From the NCBI GenBank assembly GCA_028280115.1, contig JANQMJ010000030.1:48526-112525 (forward strand): a DNA stretch of 64,000 bases. The letters are read 5' to 3'. The notes below the pieces were generated by a model. It saw only the letters and a list, made by a program, of their open reading frames with translations. It did not search any database and was not told where the DNA came from. The DNA is from Parvularculaceae bacterium. GTDB taxonomy: Bacteria > Pseudomonadota > Alphaproteobacteria > Caulobacterales > Parvularculaceae. Below are positions 17,700-27,268 of the stretch, piece after piece; position 1 is the first letter of the stretch, and each line of letters begins with the position of its first letter. The translations under genes and the position numbers were made by a program.

Positions 17700-18455
17700 T
17701 TATTTTTTGCCGCTGGCCTCGGCCTCATATTCGTCAAACAGGGTTTCGACGTCGCCGCATGCGCGCACTTCGCCCTTTTCCAGCCAGATCGCCTGGTTGC
17801 AGTTGTCCGTCAGGAGCTTGCGGCTGTGCGAGGCGAGCACCAAAATACCGGCGGCGCCGACAAAGCTCCTCATGCGTTCGGTCGCCTTTTTGCGGAACGA
17901 CGCATCGCCGGCGCTGAGCCACTCGTCGAGCATCAGGATGTCCGGCTTGAAGGCGGTGGCGATGGCGAAATTGAGCCGCATTTTCATGCCCGCCGAATAG
18001 GTGTTGACCGGCATGTCGAGAAATTCGCCGAGTTCGGAAAATTCCTGAATCTCGGCGCGCTTGCCTTCGATTTCCTCGCGCGTGCGGCCGCCGGCGAGCC
18101 CGCGCAAGGTGATGTTGCGATGCCCGGACGCGGCGGGCTGCATGCCCAGATTGAGATTGATGACGCTGGTCAGTTCGCCTTCAATCACGACGCGGCCTGT
18201 GTCGAGCGGGATAATGCCGGCGAGCACCTGCAGGAGCGTGGTTTTTCCCGAGCCGTTGCACCCGATGATCGCCAGCCGGTCGCCGTTATTCAGCTCGAAC
18301 GAAATGCCGTTCAGCGCCTTGACCGCGCGGATTTTGCCGTCGGGCGACATCACGATGCGGTCGTCATGGACAACTTCCGGGTGGGCGCCGTTGCGCCACG
18401 CTTTGTCGTAGATCGGATAGGTCAGATGAAGGTTTTCCGCGCGCAGCGACGACAT
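17700..18455 (-). CDS. ABC transporter ATP-binding protein for polysaccharide export (Wzt/KpsT-like)
   Basis: 251 residues with Walker A GCNGSGKTT, signature YSAGMKMRL, Walker B DILMLDEWL and the switch His in ASHSRKL. The N-terminal segment with a long insert before Walker A and the SAGD motif after Walker B are typical of the Wzt/TagH branch that exports lipid-linked polysaccharide. It lacks the C-terminal carbohydrate-binding domain found in some Wzt proteins, so export probably does not depend on a chain-end modification read by this subunit. It lies 3 bases after the permease gene, its obvious membrane partner. Confidence 0.92.
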   Translation of the reverse strand: MSSLRAENLHLTYPIYDKAWRNGAHPEVVHDDRIVMSPDGKIRAVKALNGISFELNNGDRLAIIGCNGSGKTTLLQVLAGIIPLDTGRVVIEGELTSVINLNLGMQPAASGHRNITLRGLAGGRTREEIEGKRAEIQEFSELGEFLDMPVNTYSAGMKMRLNFAIATAFKPDILMLDEWLSAGDASFRKKATERMRSFVGAAGILVLASHSRKLLTDNCNQAIWLEKGEVRACGDVETLFDEYEAEASGKK

Positions 18456-18458
18456 GGC

Positions 18459-19334
18459 TTACACCCAGAACGGCAACCGCCGGCGCATGGCGCCGCCGAC
18501 GATGATGGTGACGGTCCAGCCGATAACGGTCCAGCCCAGGACGACCAGCCAGCTTGCGTCGATATAGGGCTCTCCGATCAGCGGCGCCCGGAAGATATCG
18601 AGAAAATGCGTAAACGGATTAATATCGGCGACATTCCTGCGAATGCCGGTCGTATCTCCATAGACCCAGATGATCGGCGAGGCGAAAAACATCAAGCGGG
18701 TGACTGTCGTCATCAAATGGCCGAAATCGCGCCACCGCGCGCCAAGCAGACCGAAGAGATATTGCACCCAGACGGCGTTGATAAGATATGCGCCGATTGC
18801 CGGAATAACAGCGAGCGCCTGCCAACTCGGCCGCCAGCCGAACCAAAACATGACGCAAACGGCGAGCAGGGCGTGGATTGCGAAAGTGAAAAACGCGCGC
18901 GAAAGCCCCTTGAACACGTAAATCGAATAAGGCAGCGGCGCGCTCCGGATCCAGGTCGCCGAGGTTCTGAAAACAAGACAGCCTTCCGTCACGTTGCCGA
19001 TCAGGAACATAAAGGCGGCGTAACCCAGCGCGACGTAACTGAGGAAGTAGTCCGGCCCCATCGACGCAAAACCGCGAAAGAACAAGACGATGACGAAAAC
19101 GAAAAAGAGATACGATATGCCGATCCATGCGAGCCCCAGGACGCTGCGCCGATAGCGGTTTTGGATCTCGTCCCAGGCGAATACGCGCCAGATCGGCCCG
19201 TGACGAAAGCCTTCGCGCAGATCGCGCAGCAGCGAGAGCGGACCGGATTGGGCGCGCGCCGAGTATATGACGGTTCGGTCCGCCGATTCCGGGTCGATTG
19301 AGTATTGTGCGTCGTCGATCTCTTGGGTTGCCAT
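18459..19334 (-). CDS. ABC-2 type polysaccharide export permease (Wzm-like)
   Basis: 291 residues with an amphipathic N-terminal segment (PIWRVFAWDEIQNRYRRS) followed by about six membrane spans, for example ISYLFFVFVIVLFF, SYVALGYAAFMFLIG and WLVVLGWTVIGW. The pattern and ASPIIWVYGD loop match the ABC-2 permeases of O-antigen and capsule exporters. Together with the ATPase just downstream it would flip a polyisoprenoid-linked or lipid-linked glycan across the inner membrane. The following PhyH gene upstream in the operon and the methyltransferases suggest a modified glycan. Confidence 0.92.
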   Translation of the reverse strand: MATQEIDDAQYSIDPESADRTVIYSARAQSGPLSLLRDLREGFRHGPIWRVFAWDEIQNRYRRSVLGLAWIGISYLFFVFVIVLFFRGFASMGPDYFLSYVALGYAAFMFLIGNVTEGCLVFRTSATWIRSAPLPYSIYVFKGLSRAFFTFAIHALLAVCVMFWFGWRPSWQALAVIPAIGAYLINAVWVQYLFGLLGARWRDFGHLMTTVTRLMFFASPIIWVYGDTTGIRRNVADINPFTHFLDIFRAPLIGEPYIDASWLVVLGWTVIGWTVTIIVGGAMRRRLPFWV

Positions 19335-19356
19335 TATTTGGGCTCGCTTGCGGAAA

Positions 19357-20319
19357 TTAGCGCCAACTGGGCAAGCAGCGCTCGTCTTTCACCCATGGGT
19401 GATCGAAGACATAGCCGCCATGACGCCGGGTATATTTGCCATCCTTCAGGGCGTTTGGAAATAGATGCGCGCGCGGATAGGCCGACATGGACGTAAAATG
19501 AGTCACATAGGATTTTCGCGTCAACCCGAGATTGCGGGTTTTCGTTCCCTCATGCACGAGCCAGCCGTGCCAGACCAGGACGTCTCCTTTCTTGGGCAGA
19601 AAAATCTTCGGTTTCAGATCCGCTGCCGCCAACTGTTCATGAAGATAGGGCGCAAGTTCTTTCGCATTGCGCTGGCTGTCCGGCTCCAGCACGACGCTGC
19701 CGCCGCCCCAGTCGAACGGCGTTACGGCGCCGGGCCGGTGGGAGCCGGGATAGTACGCAAGAGGGCCCGCATCGGCGTGGACGTCTTCGAGCGACGTCCA
19801 GCTGGCGGCGAGATGCGACAATTTTGTTTGGGTGCGCACATAGGGGTAATCGGTATGAGCGGGCTGATTGCTGCCGCGCCAGAACGTCAATGACTGCAGC
19901 ACGACGGGCGGTTCCTGAAAGACATGGCCGAGAAAATCGCACGCGAATTTGTTCAGGCTGAGGTTGCGCGCCGCCAGAGAAATGTTTTCCAGGCAGTTGA
20001 ACTTCACGCCGGTGTCGGAAAGCGGATTGAAATCGATCTCGCAAAGACGGTGGCGCGCGCCGCGAAACTCAATTTCCAGGTCGAATGCTTTCGGCTCTCG
20101 GCAAAGAAACGCGATATCGTCAAGAAAGCGATCGATCTCCGCGGGTGCGACGGCGTTTTCAAATATGACGACGCCGTTCTCACGCCAGTCCTCGATCTTC
20201 TCGCGCAGATCGTAGTCGGCCGGGACGGGCGCTTGTTTAAGATAGTCCGCCATGTCGAATTCCGGCCGGTCGAACAGCATCGCCGTGTCCATCAGGTGAT
20301 GTATGTCGATAACGCCCAT
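19357..20319 (-). CDS. Phytanoyl-CoA dioxygenase (PhyH) family protein
   Basis: 320 residues. Fe(II)/2-oxoglutarate dioxygenase-like: the metal triad is visible as HTDYPYV (HxD) and the distal His in WHGWLVHEG. The segment DVHADAGPLAYYPGSHRPG is characteristic of PhyH proteins. I placed the start at ATG 20319, one base after the methyltransferase stop, rather than at a TTG seven codons upstream inside that gene. Enzymes of this family occur in several polysaccharide clusters; here hydroxylation of a sugar, lipid or methyl group before export is plausible but unproven. Confidence 0.85.
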   Translation of the reverse strand: MGVIDIHHLMDTAMLFDRPEFDMADYLKQAPVPADYDLREKIEDWRENGVVIFENAVAPAEIDRFLDDIAFLCREPKAFDLEIEFRGARHRLCEIDFNPLSDTGVKFNCLENISLAARNLSLNKFACDFLGHVFQEPPVVLQSLTFWRGSNQPAHTDYPYVRTQTKLSHLAASWTSLEDVHADAGPLAYYPGSHRPGAVTPFDWGGGSVVLEPDSQRNAKELAPYLHEQLAAADLKPKIFLPKKGDVLVWHGWLVHEGTKTRNLGLTRKSYVTHFTSMSAYPRAHLFPNALKDGKYTRRHGGYVFDHPWVKDERCLPSWR

Positions 20320-20320
20320 G

Positions 20321-21043
20321 TCAGCGCTTAAAGCTCGCAACGACTTCGATATATTCGGCGCGGATCCCCGCGTCTAAATCGTCGATCTGGAAAACGACGC
20401 TCGGCGTTTTCGCTGTTTCATAAATATGTGCGGCGATGTCGTAGCCCCAGTTCATAGTGACGAGGGAGCCTTTCGGATCGACGGGATTGCCGTGATATTC
20501 CGGCTCGAAATGGTGAACAATATCGCCGGCGGGCGACAATTCGGCGCGCCGTTCGCTCGGTTTGGCCTTGTTGACCAGCGGCGCCGTGAAAATATGCGCG
20601 CCGCCTGGCCGCAACACGCGCGCGATTTCGCGAAAAGCTTTTTCCGGGTGGAATATGTGTTCCATGACGTCCTGCGTAATGAACAGGTCGAATGTGTTAT
20701 CCGCGAATGTAAGGCTTTCCAGGTTTTCGCATCGCTCGCCGCGTTCCGGATGACGCTCGCCGGGGGGCACATTCTCGAAATAATGCGAATAAGAATAACC
20801 GGGACATTCCCGGGCGAGCTTGGTTGAAACGCCCCGGCCGCATGGCGAGGACTCATGGACGACAAGTTTGCGATAGTCCGGATAGTGCTCCGCGATCACC
20901 CGCATCAAGGCTCGTTCGCGCGGGATCGATCCGCAGCCGGAACATAAAAGGTGATCGCGAAACCAAGTAAATTTCGCCGTGAACTCGACGTCGCGCTCGC
21001 AGATCGGACATGTTCCCCCATGGCTGAATCTGAAATCCCCCAT
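20321..21043 (-). CDS. SAM-dependent methyltransferase with N-terminal zinc ribbon
   Basis: 240 residues. Two Cys pairs near the N-terminus (CPIC ... CSGCG) suggest a zinc ribbon; the methyltransferase core follows, with FDLFITQDVMEHIFHPEKA and VLRPGGAHIFTAP as the usual class I motifs IV-VI. The classic glycine-rich motif I is degenerate (HESSPCGRGVS). GGAG lies 7 bases before the ATG. It is the first gene of the leftward methyltransferase-PhyH-Wzm-Wzt unit, so it probably methylates the exported glycan or its precursor. Confidence 0.85.
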   Translation of the reverse strand: MGDFRFSHGGTCPICERDVEFTAKFTWFRDHLLCSGCGSIPRERALMRVIAEHYPDYRKLVVHESSPCGRGVSTKLARECPGYSYSHYFENVPPGERHPERGERCENLESLTFADNTFDLFITQDVMEHIFHPEKAFREIARVLRPGGAHIFTAPLVNKAKPSERRAELSPAGDIVHHFEPEYHGNPVDPKGSLVTMNWGYDIAAHIYETAKTPSVVFQIDDLDAGIRAEYIEVVASFKR

Positions 21044-21428
21044 CTATCCGCTCCAATCCGATTGGCGAGCCTGAGCATGTGCGCCTGAACATGCGCGTCT
21101 GACATTGACAGGCGCGCTGAACCGCCGTCTGCGATTCTCCGCTAATTGCGGCAATTTGTAAATCGGCGGCGACAAACCCGATCGCTCCCCAAACCGTTCA
21201 AGCGGTTGGGGAAACAGGTTTTTGCAACGTTCGCGGTCGTCCCTGCGCATCGGCCCTTGTGCTTTCCCCGGCCCGAGATTGCCCGAACGAACGAGGCTAT
21301 ATACAATGATTCAAGGCTGCTATTGCGCGCAGGCGCGCTGCGTTTTAGACCCCGCCCTAACGCCTGCTTCAACGTTTTTGTGCATGATGTCTCGTATCGG
21401 CATTGTTTCCATCGCGCTGCGCCAGACA
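21044..21428. other. Intergenic region between divergent genes, with hairpin
   Basis: An in-frame upstream extension of the pyruvyl transferase frame covers 21222-21428, but its translation looks non-coding and has no homologous-looking block. A hairpin, CCCCAAACCG/CGGTTGGGG (21187-21211), lies in the middle. Promoters for both neighbouring genes are expected here; I could not pick convincing -35/-10 boxes. Confidence 0.5.
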
Positions 21429-22538
21429 ATGGCGGATCATTCTTCGATGAAGTCGCTTTACGCGGCAGTCGGGTACAATGCTGGCAATCTGCTTTTTACA
21501 AACGCCGTCTTTCGCCAACTTGAAGGCGAGAAAACGCGGATTTCGTATCGTTTCAATACTGAACAAGCAAATGAGTCGTTCGACGCGGTGGTCATCCCGG
21601 CGGCGAACTGGATCAATCCCCAGATGGACTTAGGACATTTGGCGACGGCGATTGAGGGGCTCAAGATACCTGTCATCGTTATCGGCATCGGGGCGCAGGG
21701 CGTCGATTATGGCGCGGATATAACGCTGACCGACGGGACGCAAAGGTTTCTGAAGGCCGTGTTCGACCGATCCGCCAGCGTTTCCGTGCGCGGCGAATTT
21801 ACGCAAAAGGTCTTGGAAACCATGGGATATCGCAATACCCGGGTTACCGGCTGCCCTTCGCTATACTGCGATTTTCGCGACTTTGACGCGCCGGCGCGCG
21901 AGAAGTTCAAATTGCAGCGCTGCCTGATCCATGCAACGCGGTTTTACACCGGCGATGGCGTCTTTGCGAACGGGGACGGACCCAATCAGCGCCTTTTCCG
22001 TTTCGCCTTTCGGCGCGGCCTCGATTATCTTTACCAGTCCGAATTCGAAGAGATGGCGCTTCTCTTCGGATTGGAAACGCTCGAGACGATGGCCAGACGC
22101 CCGCTTGAAATCCTGAAAAAGATCTATCGCGTTGAGAAACAGGAAAAGCTTGCACAATATATTCGCACCCATGGCCGGTCGTATCTTGACGTCGATCGCT
22201 GGGCGGATGACGTCGCGCGATATTGCTTTGTCTACGGCACCCGGCTTCACGGCACCATCATGGCGCTGAACAGCGGCGTGCCGGCGACGCTGCTCTGGCA
22301 TGACACCCGCACGCGGGAAATCGCTGAATTCGCCGCGATTCCGAGCCTTGATGCGAAGCGCGCGGACATATCCGCAAAGGGCCTCCGGCGCGCCTATGAG
22401 GCGGCCGATCTTGACCGCTATTATCGCCGCCGGGCGGAGAACAGCGCGGCCTATGTCGCGTTCTTGAAGGAAAACAAGATTGCGCCCGCCCTGAAAAACA
22501 TCCGGCCCGCGCCTGCCGCGGCGGCGCTGTCGGCGTGA
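21429..22538 (+). CDS. Polysaccharide pyruvyl transferase family protein
   Basis: About 369 residues. The C-terminal block YGTRLHGTIMALNSGVPATLL is the signature of the PS_pyruv_trans family, and IVIGIGAQGVDYG plus SVRGEFTQKVLE fit its Rossmann-like N-terminal half. Such enzymes transfer pyruvate from PEP to sugars as ketals; some relatives have other surface-sugar roles. Start is uncertain: ATG 21429 or ATG 21447 (MKSLYAAVGYNAGN), the latter having GGCGGA 10 bases upstream. It sits alone on the plus strand, followed by a methyltransferase. Confidence 0.82.
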   Translation: MADHSSMKSLYAAVGYNAGNLLFTNAVFRQLEGEKTRISYRFNTEQANESFDAVVIPAANWINPQMDLGHLATAIEGLKIPVIVIGIGAQGVDYGADITLTDGTQRFLKAVFDRSASVSVRGEFTQKVLETMGYRNTRVTGCPSLYCDFRDFDAPAREKFKLQRCLIHATRFYTGDGVFANGDGPNQRLFRFAFRRGLDYLYQSEFEEMALLFGLETLETMARRPLEILKKIYRVEKQEKLAQYIRTHGRSYLDVDRWADDVARYCFVYGTRLHGTIMALNSGVPATLLWHDTRTREIAEFAAIPSLDAKRADISAKGLRRAYEAADLDRYYRRRAENSAAYVAFLKENKIAPALKNIRPAPAAAALSA

Positions 22539-22679
22539 CCGCAGATAGCGCCGGCTTCCCAATCATCGCTTGCCTGTTCGCCGGCGGGGACATTTATCGG
22601 CTTGACGTTTGAGCGGCGATATCGAACTTAGGCGAATTGTGTAATACAACGCGCTTCAGAATGCGGAGAGTTCAACAAG

Positions 22680-23339
22680 GTGAAGCAATGCAATATCTGC
22701 GGCGGAACGGAGTTTCGCCCCGGCCCGAACGGCCGCATGTCGTCAACCGGCAAACCGCCATTGTGCGGAAAATGCTTCTCTTTAGAACGGCACCGAACCT
22801 ACCGGGAAATTCTTCTCGAGCTGAAAAAGCATGGCCTGGTCAAAGGAAAAGCGATCCAGTTCAGTCCCGACAAAACCGCCGAAGCCGATTGGTTCGATGA
22901 ATTCGAGGTCAGCGTTTACGGCGGCGAAAACTCCCTCGACATTCAAAAAATCGACCGCCCCAACAAAACTTACGATCTGATTTTATGCAACCATGTCCTT
23001 GAGCATGTTCCCTATGACAACGCCGCTTTATGCGAGTTAATGCGCATTTTGAATAAGGATGGATTGCTTTTCTTTGCGGTTCCCGCGCCGGTGCAAAACA
23101 AAGTTACAAGAGACTGGGGTTTTCCAAAAGAAGAAGATCATGGGCATTACAGAATATATGGAGACGATTTTCGCCATATCTTGCAAAAATATCTAGAGCC
23201 GTATCACATATCTTCGGTCGACAAACCCAATCCTGTCACCGAAATGCCCGAAAGAGTTTATTTCGCAACCAAGTCGCGCGAAACGCAGGAAAGACTTCAA
23301 AACGCGCTGGGGCGCATGGAGATCATTAACGCGCCGTAG
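22680..23339 (+). CDS. SAM-dependent methyltransferase with N-terminal zinc ribbon
   Basis: 219 residues starting at GTG with GGAGAG 9 bases upstream. CNICGG and CGKC near the N-terminus look like a zinc ribbon; the core has YDLILCNHVLEHVPYDN and LNKDGLLFFAVPAP. It is organised like the protein encoded at 20321-21043 but is not closely similar in sequence. Codon and base use is noticeably more A/T-rich than in neighbours, especially 22960-23340, which suggests recent acquisition. Likely modifies a sugar in the surface glycan. Confidence 0.83.
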   Translation: MKQCNICGGTEFRPGPNGRMSSTGKPPLCGKCFSLERHRTYREILLELKKHGLVKGKAIQFSPDKTAEADWFDEFEVSVYGGENSLDIQKIDRPNKTYDLILCNHVLEHVPYDNAALCELMRILNKDGLLFFAVPAPVQNKVTRDWGFPKEEDHGHYRIYGDDFRHILQKYLEPYHISSVDKPNPVTEMPERVYFATKSRETQERLQNALGRMEIINAP

Positions 23340-23389
23340 GCGTATCATATTATTCAATATTTATCCTGCGCATCACCGGCGCAACATGA

Positions 23390-26300
23390 CTAGAGATTGA
23401 CCTTTCCCGTTACGCCGGTTTTGCCGTCTGCCCGGGCGCGCGCAAAAAGTCGCTGAAATTCTAATGCGCGGCGAGGCGCCCTTGATCTTATTTTTTCCAT
23501 CCACGCCGTTTCAAAAGCGCGCGTGTTTTTATCGCATGCTTCTAGAGCATCCGGGAAATAACGCCGGCTGAAGAGATAGGCGTTTCTGACAAAGTAGTAG
23601 CAATAGGCCGGCGTCGGGATCCCGCCGTCCTCGGAGCGTTTCCAGTGGGCGAGGTGGATATCGGGAAACACAAGCGGGCGCTCCCCCGCCTTTCTGGCCC
23701 TCATGAACCAGTCGGTCTCCTCGAAATAGAGGAAATAGTCCTCGGGGAGCAATCCGACACTATCGAGAACGCGCGTCCTGCCGAAAATATTTGCGCCCGT
23801 GAGATAATCGCATTCATAGGGCTGAGACGGAACCGCCGACAAAGGCTCCCCTGAATAAGAATGGCGCGTAAAGCCCCCGTTTGCCAGATCCACGACGCCG
23901 CCGCCGAACCAGATCCGCTCCGGGTCGGCGCCGAAAGTCACGATTGAACCGAACAGCGCATAATCCGGATGCGCATCGACGCGGGAGCGCATTTCCTCAT
24001 AGTAATGATCGCTCACCACCACATCGGGATTGATGATCCAGAAAAATTCGCATCTTGCGTCCTGGATCAGGCGTAAACCGATATTGTTGCCGGCCGCATA
24101 ACCGATATTGCCGTCGTTTTGAACGATCGTCGCCGTGGGGAAGCTTCTGGCGAGGACCTGTGCATCGTGCGCGGTCTCCGCATTCGACAGGACAATGAGG
24201 CCGATGTCGCCCCTTTGCGCCAAAACGCTTTCGACGCAACGTTGCGTGTCGCTCAAGTTATTGTAGTGAAGCACGACCGCCCCGCACTCGGCGTTTTCTA
24301 ACGGAACGGCGCCGTCGCGCATAAAATATTCGCGGCGCGCGCCGTCTATTTCAACGATGCGTCTGCGTCCGAAACGCTCGCCCCCAATGCGGCGTTGCAG
24401 CTTTTCGGCGGTTTCGGCCCAAGACAGATTTTGCGCGGCGGCGAGCGCGTTGGCCGCCAATTCGTCGCGCGCGCCCTCGTCAAGCGCTGAAAATCTTATC
24501 ATCGCGTTCGCCAGGCTGTCCGCTTCGTCTGCGAACATAAAGCCGTTGCGGGCGTTTTCGACGATGGTCGGCAACAGGCCCTTTCTCGGACAAATCACCG
24601 GCAGGCCGAATGACATGGCGAGAAGAGCCGACCCGGACGTCAGCACTTGCCGGTAAGGAAGAACGGCCGCATCGCCGGCGCAGAGATATCTTTGCACTTC
24701 TTCATCAGGCACGTATTCGGCGCGCAGGACCGTGTTCGGAACCTTCGACAATCTTTCACGCAGTTCTTGGGTGTCGATCTGAAGCGGTTTGCCCGCCAAA
24801 ATCAGCCAACTTTGCGCATGGCGCTGCTGGACTTGCTCGAAGGCGTCAATGAGTTCGTCTAATCCTTTATAGGCGCGCAATTGCCCAAGCATAACGAAGA
24901 CGACAGCGTCGCTTGGGATCCCCAATTCCTTGCGCGCATTTTCTTTGGAGATGTCGCGGGGCAAAGCGCCGATGTAATTTCCATGATGCGCGACGACCGC
25001 TTTTTCAGGGGGAATCTTGAACGCATCGCTTGCGAGTTCGATCACGCGTTCATGGTGCACATGAATGAAGTCCGCCAGTCTGCAAAGCTCTTCGGCGAGA
25101 CGAAGTTCTTGCTCGCGATATCTTGCCTCATGCGCGACGACATTATGAACCGTCCAAAGCACCTTGCCGCCGGCCTGTTTGAAATTTGCAAGGCGTCCCA
25201 GAAAATCGGAAACGCGCACAGCCGCTTCATGGGGATTTTCAGCCGGGGCGAAGATCGGATTTGTCCAATGCAGGTGAAAGACCACAGGCTCGCCGGCGTT
25301 CTTGCGCTGTAATTCCAGACAGTCGTCTATCGTCCCCGAACGGGCGTCGACGTTTTCCATATCCCGGTAAAGCAAGTTTTGATACGCATTATTGATCCGA
25401 TAATTTGGATAGAAGAAGAGCGTCTGCGTCGGCCCCTTGGCGGCGGCGTCTAACCGGCCGGCGCTGAGCGCGCGCCAGATAAGCCGGTCGGAGTTCTCGC
25501 GCAACGTTTTGCGGTCGCCGTGCTTTGCCCGGATTTTTTCTTCATATTCCCAAAGCTGCCCGTCGATATATTCCGTAAGCGATATTCGCGCGCCCTTATC
25601 GCCGTGATAGTAGTCCACGCCGATAAACGGGGCGTAAGAGACCCGACTGTGGCGGGTCACGCGCAGTATAAAATCCCAATCCACGAGCCGCCGGAGTCCT
25701 GTGTCGAACCAGATTGCTCCGCGATCGACAATCTCGCGGCGATGAATAAAGGTGTTCATGTCGATATAGTTGCGCTCGAGGCAGGCGAGGAAGGAATAAA
25801 GATCCCCGCGGTAAAAGAGATCTTCCCCGGCATCGTCATGCATGCGCAATCCGCAATACGCCGCATCCAGCGCGCCGAGTCGCAAATATCCTATGAGCAA
25901 CTCCAAATGATACGGTCGCCATCGATTATCGGAATCGAGATAGGCTATATAATCATTGCGGGCGAGGGAAAGGCCTAGGTTTCTTGCGGCGGCGACGCCC
26001 GCGTTAGGCTGGCGAAAATACCGCACGCGCGGGTCCTGCATAAACGGTTCAACAACCAAGGCTGTGTCATCGGCGCTGCCGTCATCGACAATCAAAAGTT
26101 CCCATTCGAAGAAAGTCTGCGAAAGCACTGACTCGATGGCGGCCTTTATGCAAAAACCTCTATTGTAAGTCGGCATGACGATCGACACGGAAGCGCCCTT
26201 GAGGAGATCTCTCGACGCGACCCGCGCGCTGACGTCCGCTATAAATTTCGCCTCGATATCCGATGGCCACACATCGAGCATGCGCTGAATGCTGAGACCG

Positions 26301-27217
26301 GTGCGATGAGAATCGGCCGAGAGGGCCCGCTTGCGTAAACCCGATTTACTTTTTTTGTTTACGCGAACCGCGGCGCGGCCCTCCTTGCGACCTGTATGCA
26401 GGTAGTGCGCGAGAGGGTTTCCGCCTGACGCCTGGACGTCAGGATTGGCCGAAAGGTAATATCGGACATCGAAACCAGGGCACGGATTGCGGCCCTCCCG
26501 CCATCCTTGCTCGGCAAAATGCTCGAGCGGTTCTACGCCCGCATCACGCACATCGGCGTTCTGATCGAGATACCATTTCGCATCAAAGAACGGGTTGGGG
26601 TTGCGGCCCTCTGTCCACCCAACCGTCAGATAGTGGGTCAGCGGATCGGCGCCCGCCTCGGCGGCCTTGGGGTTCTTATCGAGATACCATTGCACCTCGA
26701 AAAGCGGATTGGGATTGCGGCCCTCTTTCCACCCGACCGTCAGATAGTGGAGAAGCGCATTGGCCCCCGCCTGGGCGACGTCCGGGTTCTGATCGAGATA
26801 CCAATCGACGCCGAACAGCGGGCAGGGGTCGCGACCCTCCCGCGCGCCGTCGGTGACGAAATGCAGCAACGGATTAATCCCCGCCTGGGCGACGTCCGGG
26901 TTTTGTTCAAGATAATAATCGGTGTGGAAAAGCGGCGCAGGATTGCGCCCTTCCGCCCAGCCCTGCCTTAGATAATGCTCGAACGGATCGGCGCCCGCCT
27001 CAGCCAGGTCGGGATTGGCGATAAGGTAATAATCCCCATCGAACAATGCGCGCATGTCTTGAACGGCGCGCCGCCGCTTCGAACCCGGCCAGCGGTTGGC
27101 AGCCGCCGAGGCGAATTTGGCGGCAAATTCTCCCATTGCGGCCCTTTTCAATACCGTTTCTTCGGTCTGCGCGATCATAGGTCTAAATTGGCTTGTTTGT
27201 GAATTTCCGGTTTTCAT
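23390..27217 (-). CDS. Giant glycosyltransferase: six WYL-NPDV repeats + GT2 + GT4 + GT2
   Basis: 1275 residues. Residues about 59-286 are six consecutive 38-residue repeats built on F-x-x-x-W/Y-YL-x-x-NPDV-x-x-AG-x-x-PL-x-HY-x-x-x-G-x-x-EGR. Then comes a GT2 domain (about 343-560; VSIVMPTYNRG, LIVDDGSADDT), a GT4 domain (about 620-970; YKGLDELIDAFEQV, GDAAVLPYRQ) and a second GT2 domain (about 985-1240; VVLHYNNLSDT, INPDVVVS). It has no signal peptide or clear membrane span, so it should work in the cytoplasm, possibly adding several sugars in succession. It is followed, after 89 bases, by another giant enzyme. Whether the repeats bind sugar, lipid carrier or protein is unknown. Confidence 0.85.
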   Translation of the reverse strand: MKTGNSQTSQFRPMIAQTEETVLKRAAMGEFAAKFASAAANRWPGSKRRRAVQDMRALFDGDYYLIANPDLAEAGADPFEHYLRQGWAEGRNPAPLFHTDYYLEQNPDVAQAGINPLLHFVTDGAREGRDPCPLFGVDWYLDQNPDVAQAGANALLHYLTVGWKEGRNPNPLFEVQWYLDKNPKAAEAGADPLTHYLTVGWTEGRNPNPFFDAKWYLDQNADVRDAGVEPLEHFAEQGWREGRNPCPGFDVRYYLSANPDVQASGGNPLAHYLHTGRKEGRAAVRVNKKSKSGLRKRALSADSHRTGLSIQRMLDVWPSDIEAKFIADVSARVASRDLLKGASVSIVMPTYNRGFCIKAAIESVLSQTFFEWELLIVDDGSADDTALVVEPFMQDPRVRYFRQPNAGVAAARNLGLSLARNDYIAYLDSDNRWRPYHLELLIGYLRLGALDAAYCGLRMHDDAGEDLFYRGDLYSFLACLERNYIDMNTFIHRREIVDRGAIWFDTGLRRLVDWDFILRVTRHSRVSYAPFIGVDYYHGDKGARISLTEYIDGQLWEYEEKIRAKHGDRKTLRENSDRLIWRALSAGRLDAAAKGPTQTLFFYPNYRINNAYQNLLYRDMENVDARSGTIDDCLELQRKNAGEPVVFHLHWTNPIFAPAENPHEAAVRVSDFLGRLANFKQAGGKVLWTVHNVVAHEARYREQELRLAEELCRLADFIHVHHERVIELASDAFKIPPEKAVVAHHGNYIGALPRDISKENARKELGIPSDAVVFVMLGQLRAYKGLDELIDAFEQVQQRHAQSWLILAGKPLQIDTQELRERLSKVPNTVLRAEYVPDEEVQRYLCAGDAAVLPYRQVLTSGSALLAMSFGLPVICPRKGLLPTIVENARNGFMFADEADSLANAMIRFSALDEGARDELAANALAAAQNLSWAETAEKLQRRIGGERFGRRRIVEIDGARREYFMRDGAVPLENAECGAVVLHYNNLSDTQRCVESVLAQRGDIGLIVLSNAETAHDAQVLARSFPTATIVQNDGNIGYAAGNNIGLRLIQDARCEFFWIINPDVVVSDHYYEEMRSRVDAHPDYALFGSIVTFGADPERIWFGGGVVDLANGGFTRHSYSGEPLSAVPSQPYECDYLTGANIFGRTRVLDSVGLLPEDYFLYFEETDWFMRARKAGERPLVFPDIHLAHWKRSEDGGIPTPAYCYYFVRNAYLFSRRYFPDALEACDKNTRAFETAWMEKIRSRAPRRALEFQRLFARARADGKTGVTGKVNL
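26360..27043 (-). repeat. Six tandem coding repeats of 114 bases
   Basis: These encode the 38-residue units of the giant glycosyltransferase. Two inner units are close at DNA level (for example shared GATCGAGATACCA and GGGATTGCGGCCCTC stretches), suggesting expansion by unequal recombination. It is coding and has no spacer structure, so it is not a CRISPR array. Confidence 0.85.
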
Positions 27218-27268
27218 TATTCAGTCGGTTTTTGACACTTATAATACAGTCCCAATTTTTTCAGCAGG

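Noticed and set aside
17697..19301. 534-codon plus-strand frame over the ABC exporter genes
   Set aside because: Shadow of Wzt/Wzm-like genes, which have clear Walker motifs and membrane spans on the minus strand.
26360..27043. CRISPR-like array of regular repeats
   Set aside because: The 114-base units are coding, contiguous and lack distinct spacers; they encode 38-residue protein repeats.
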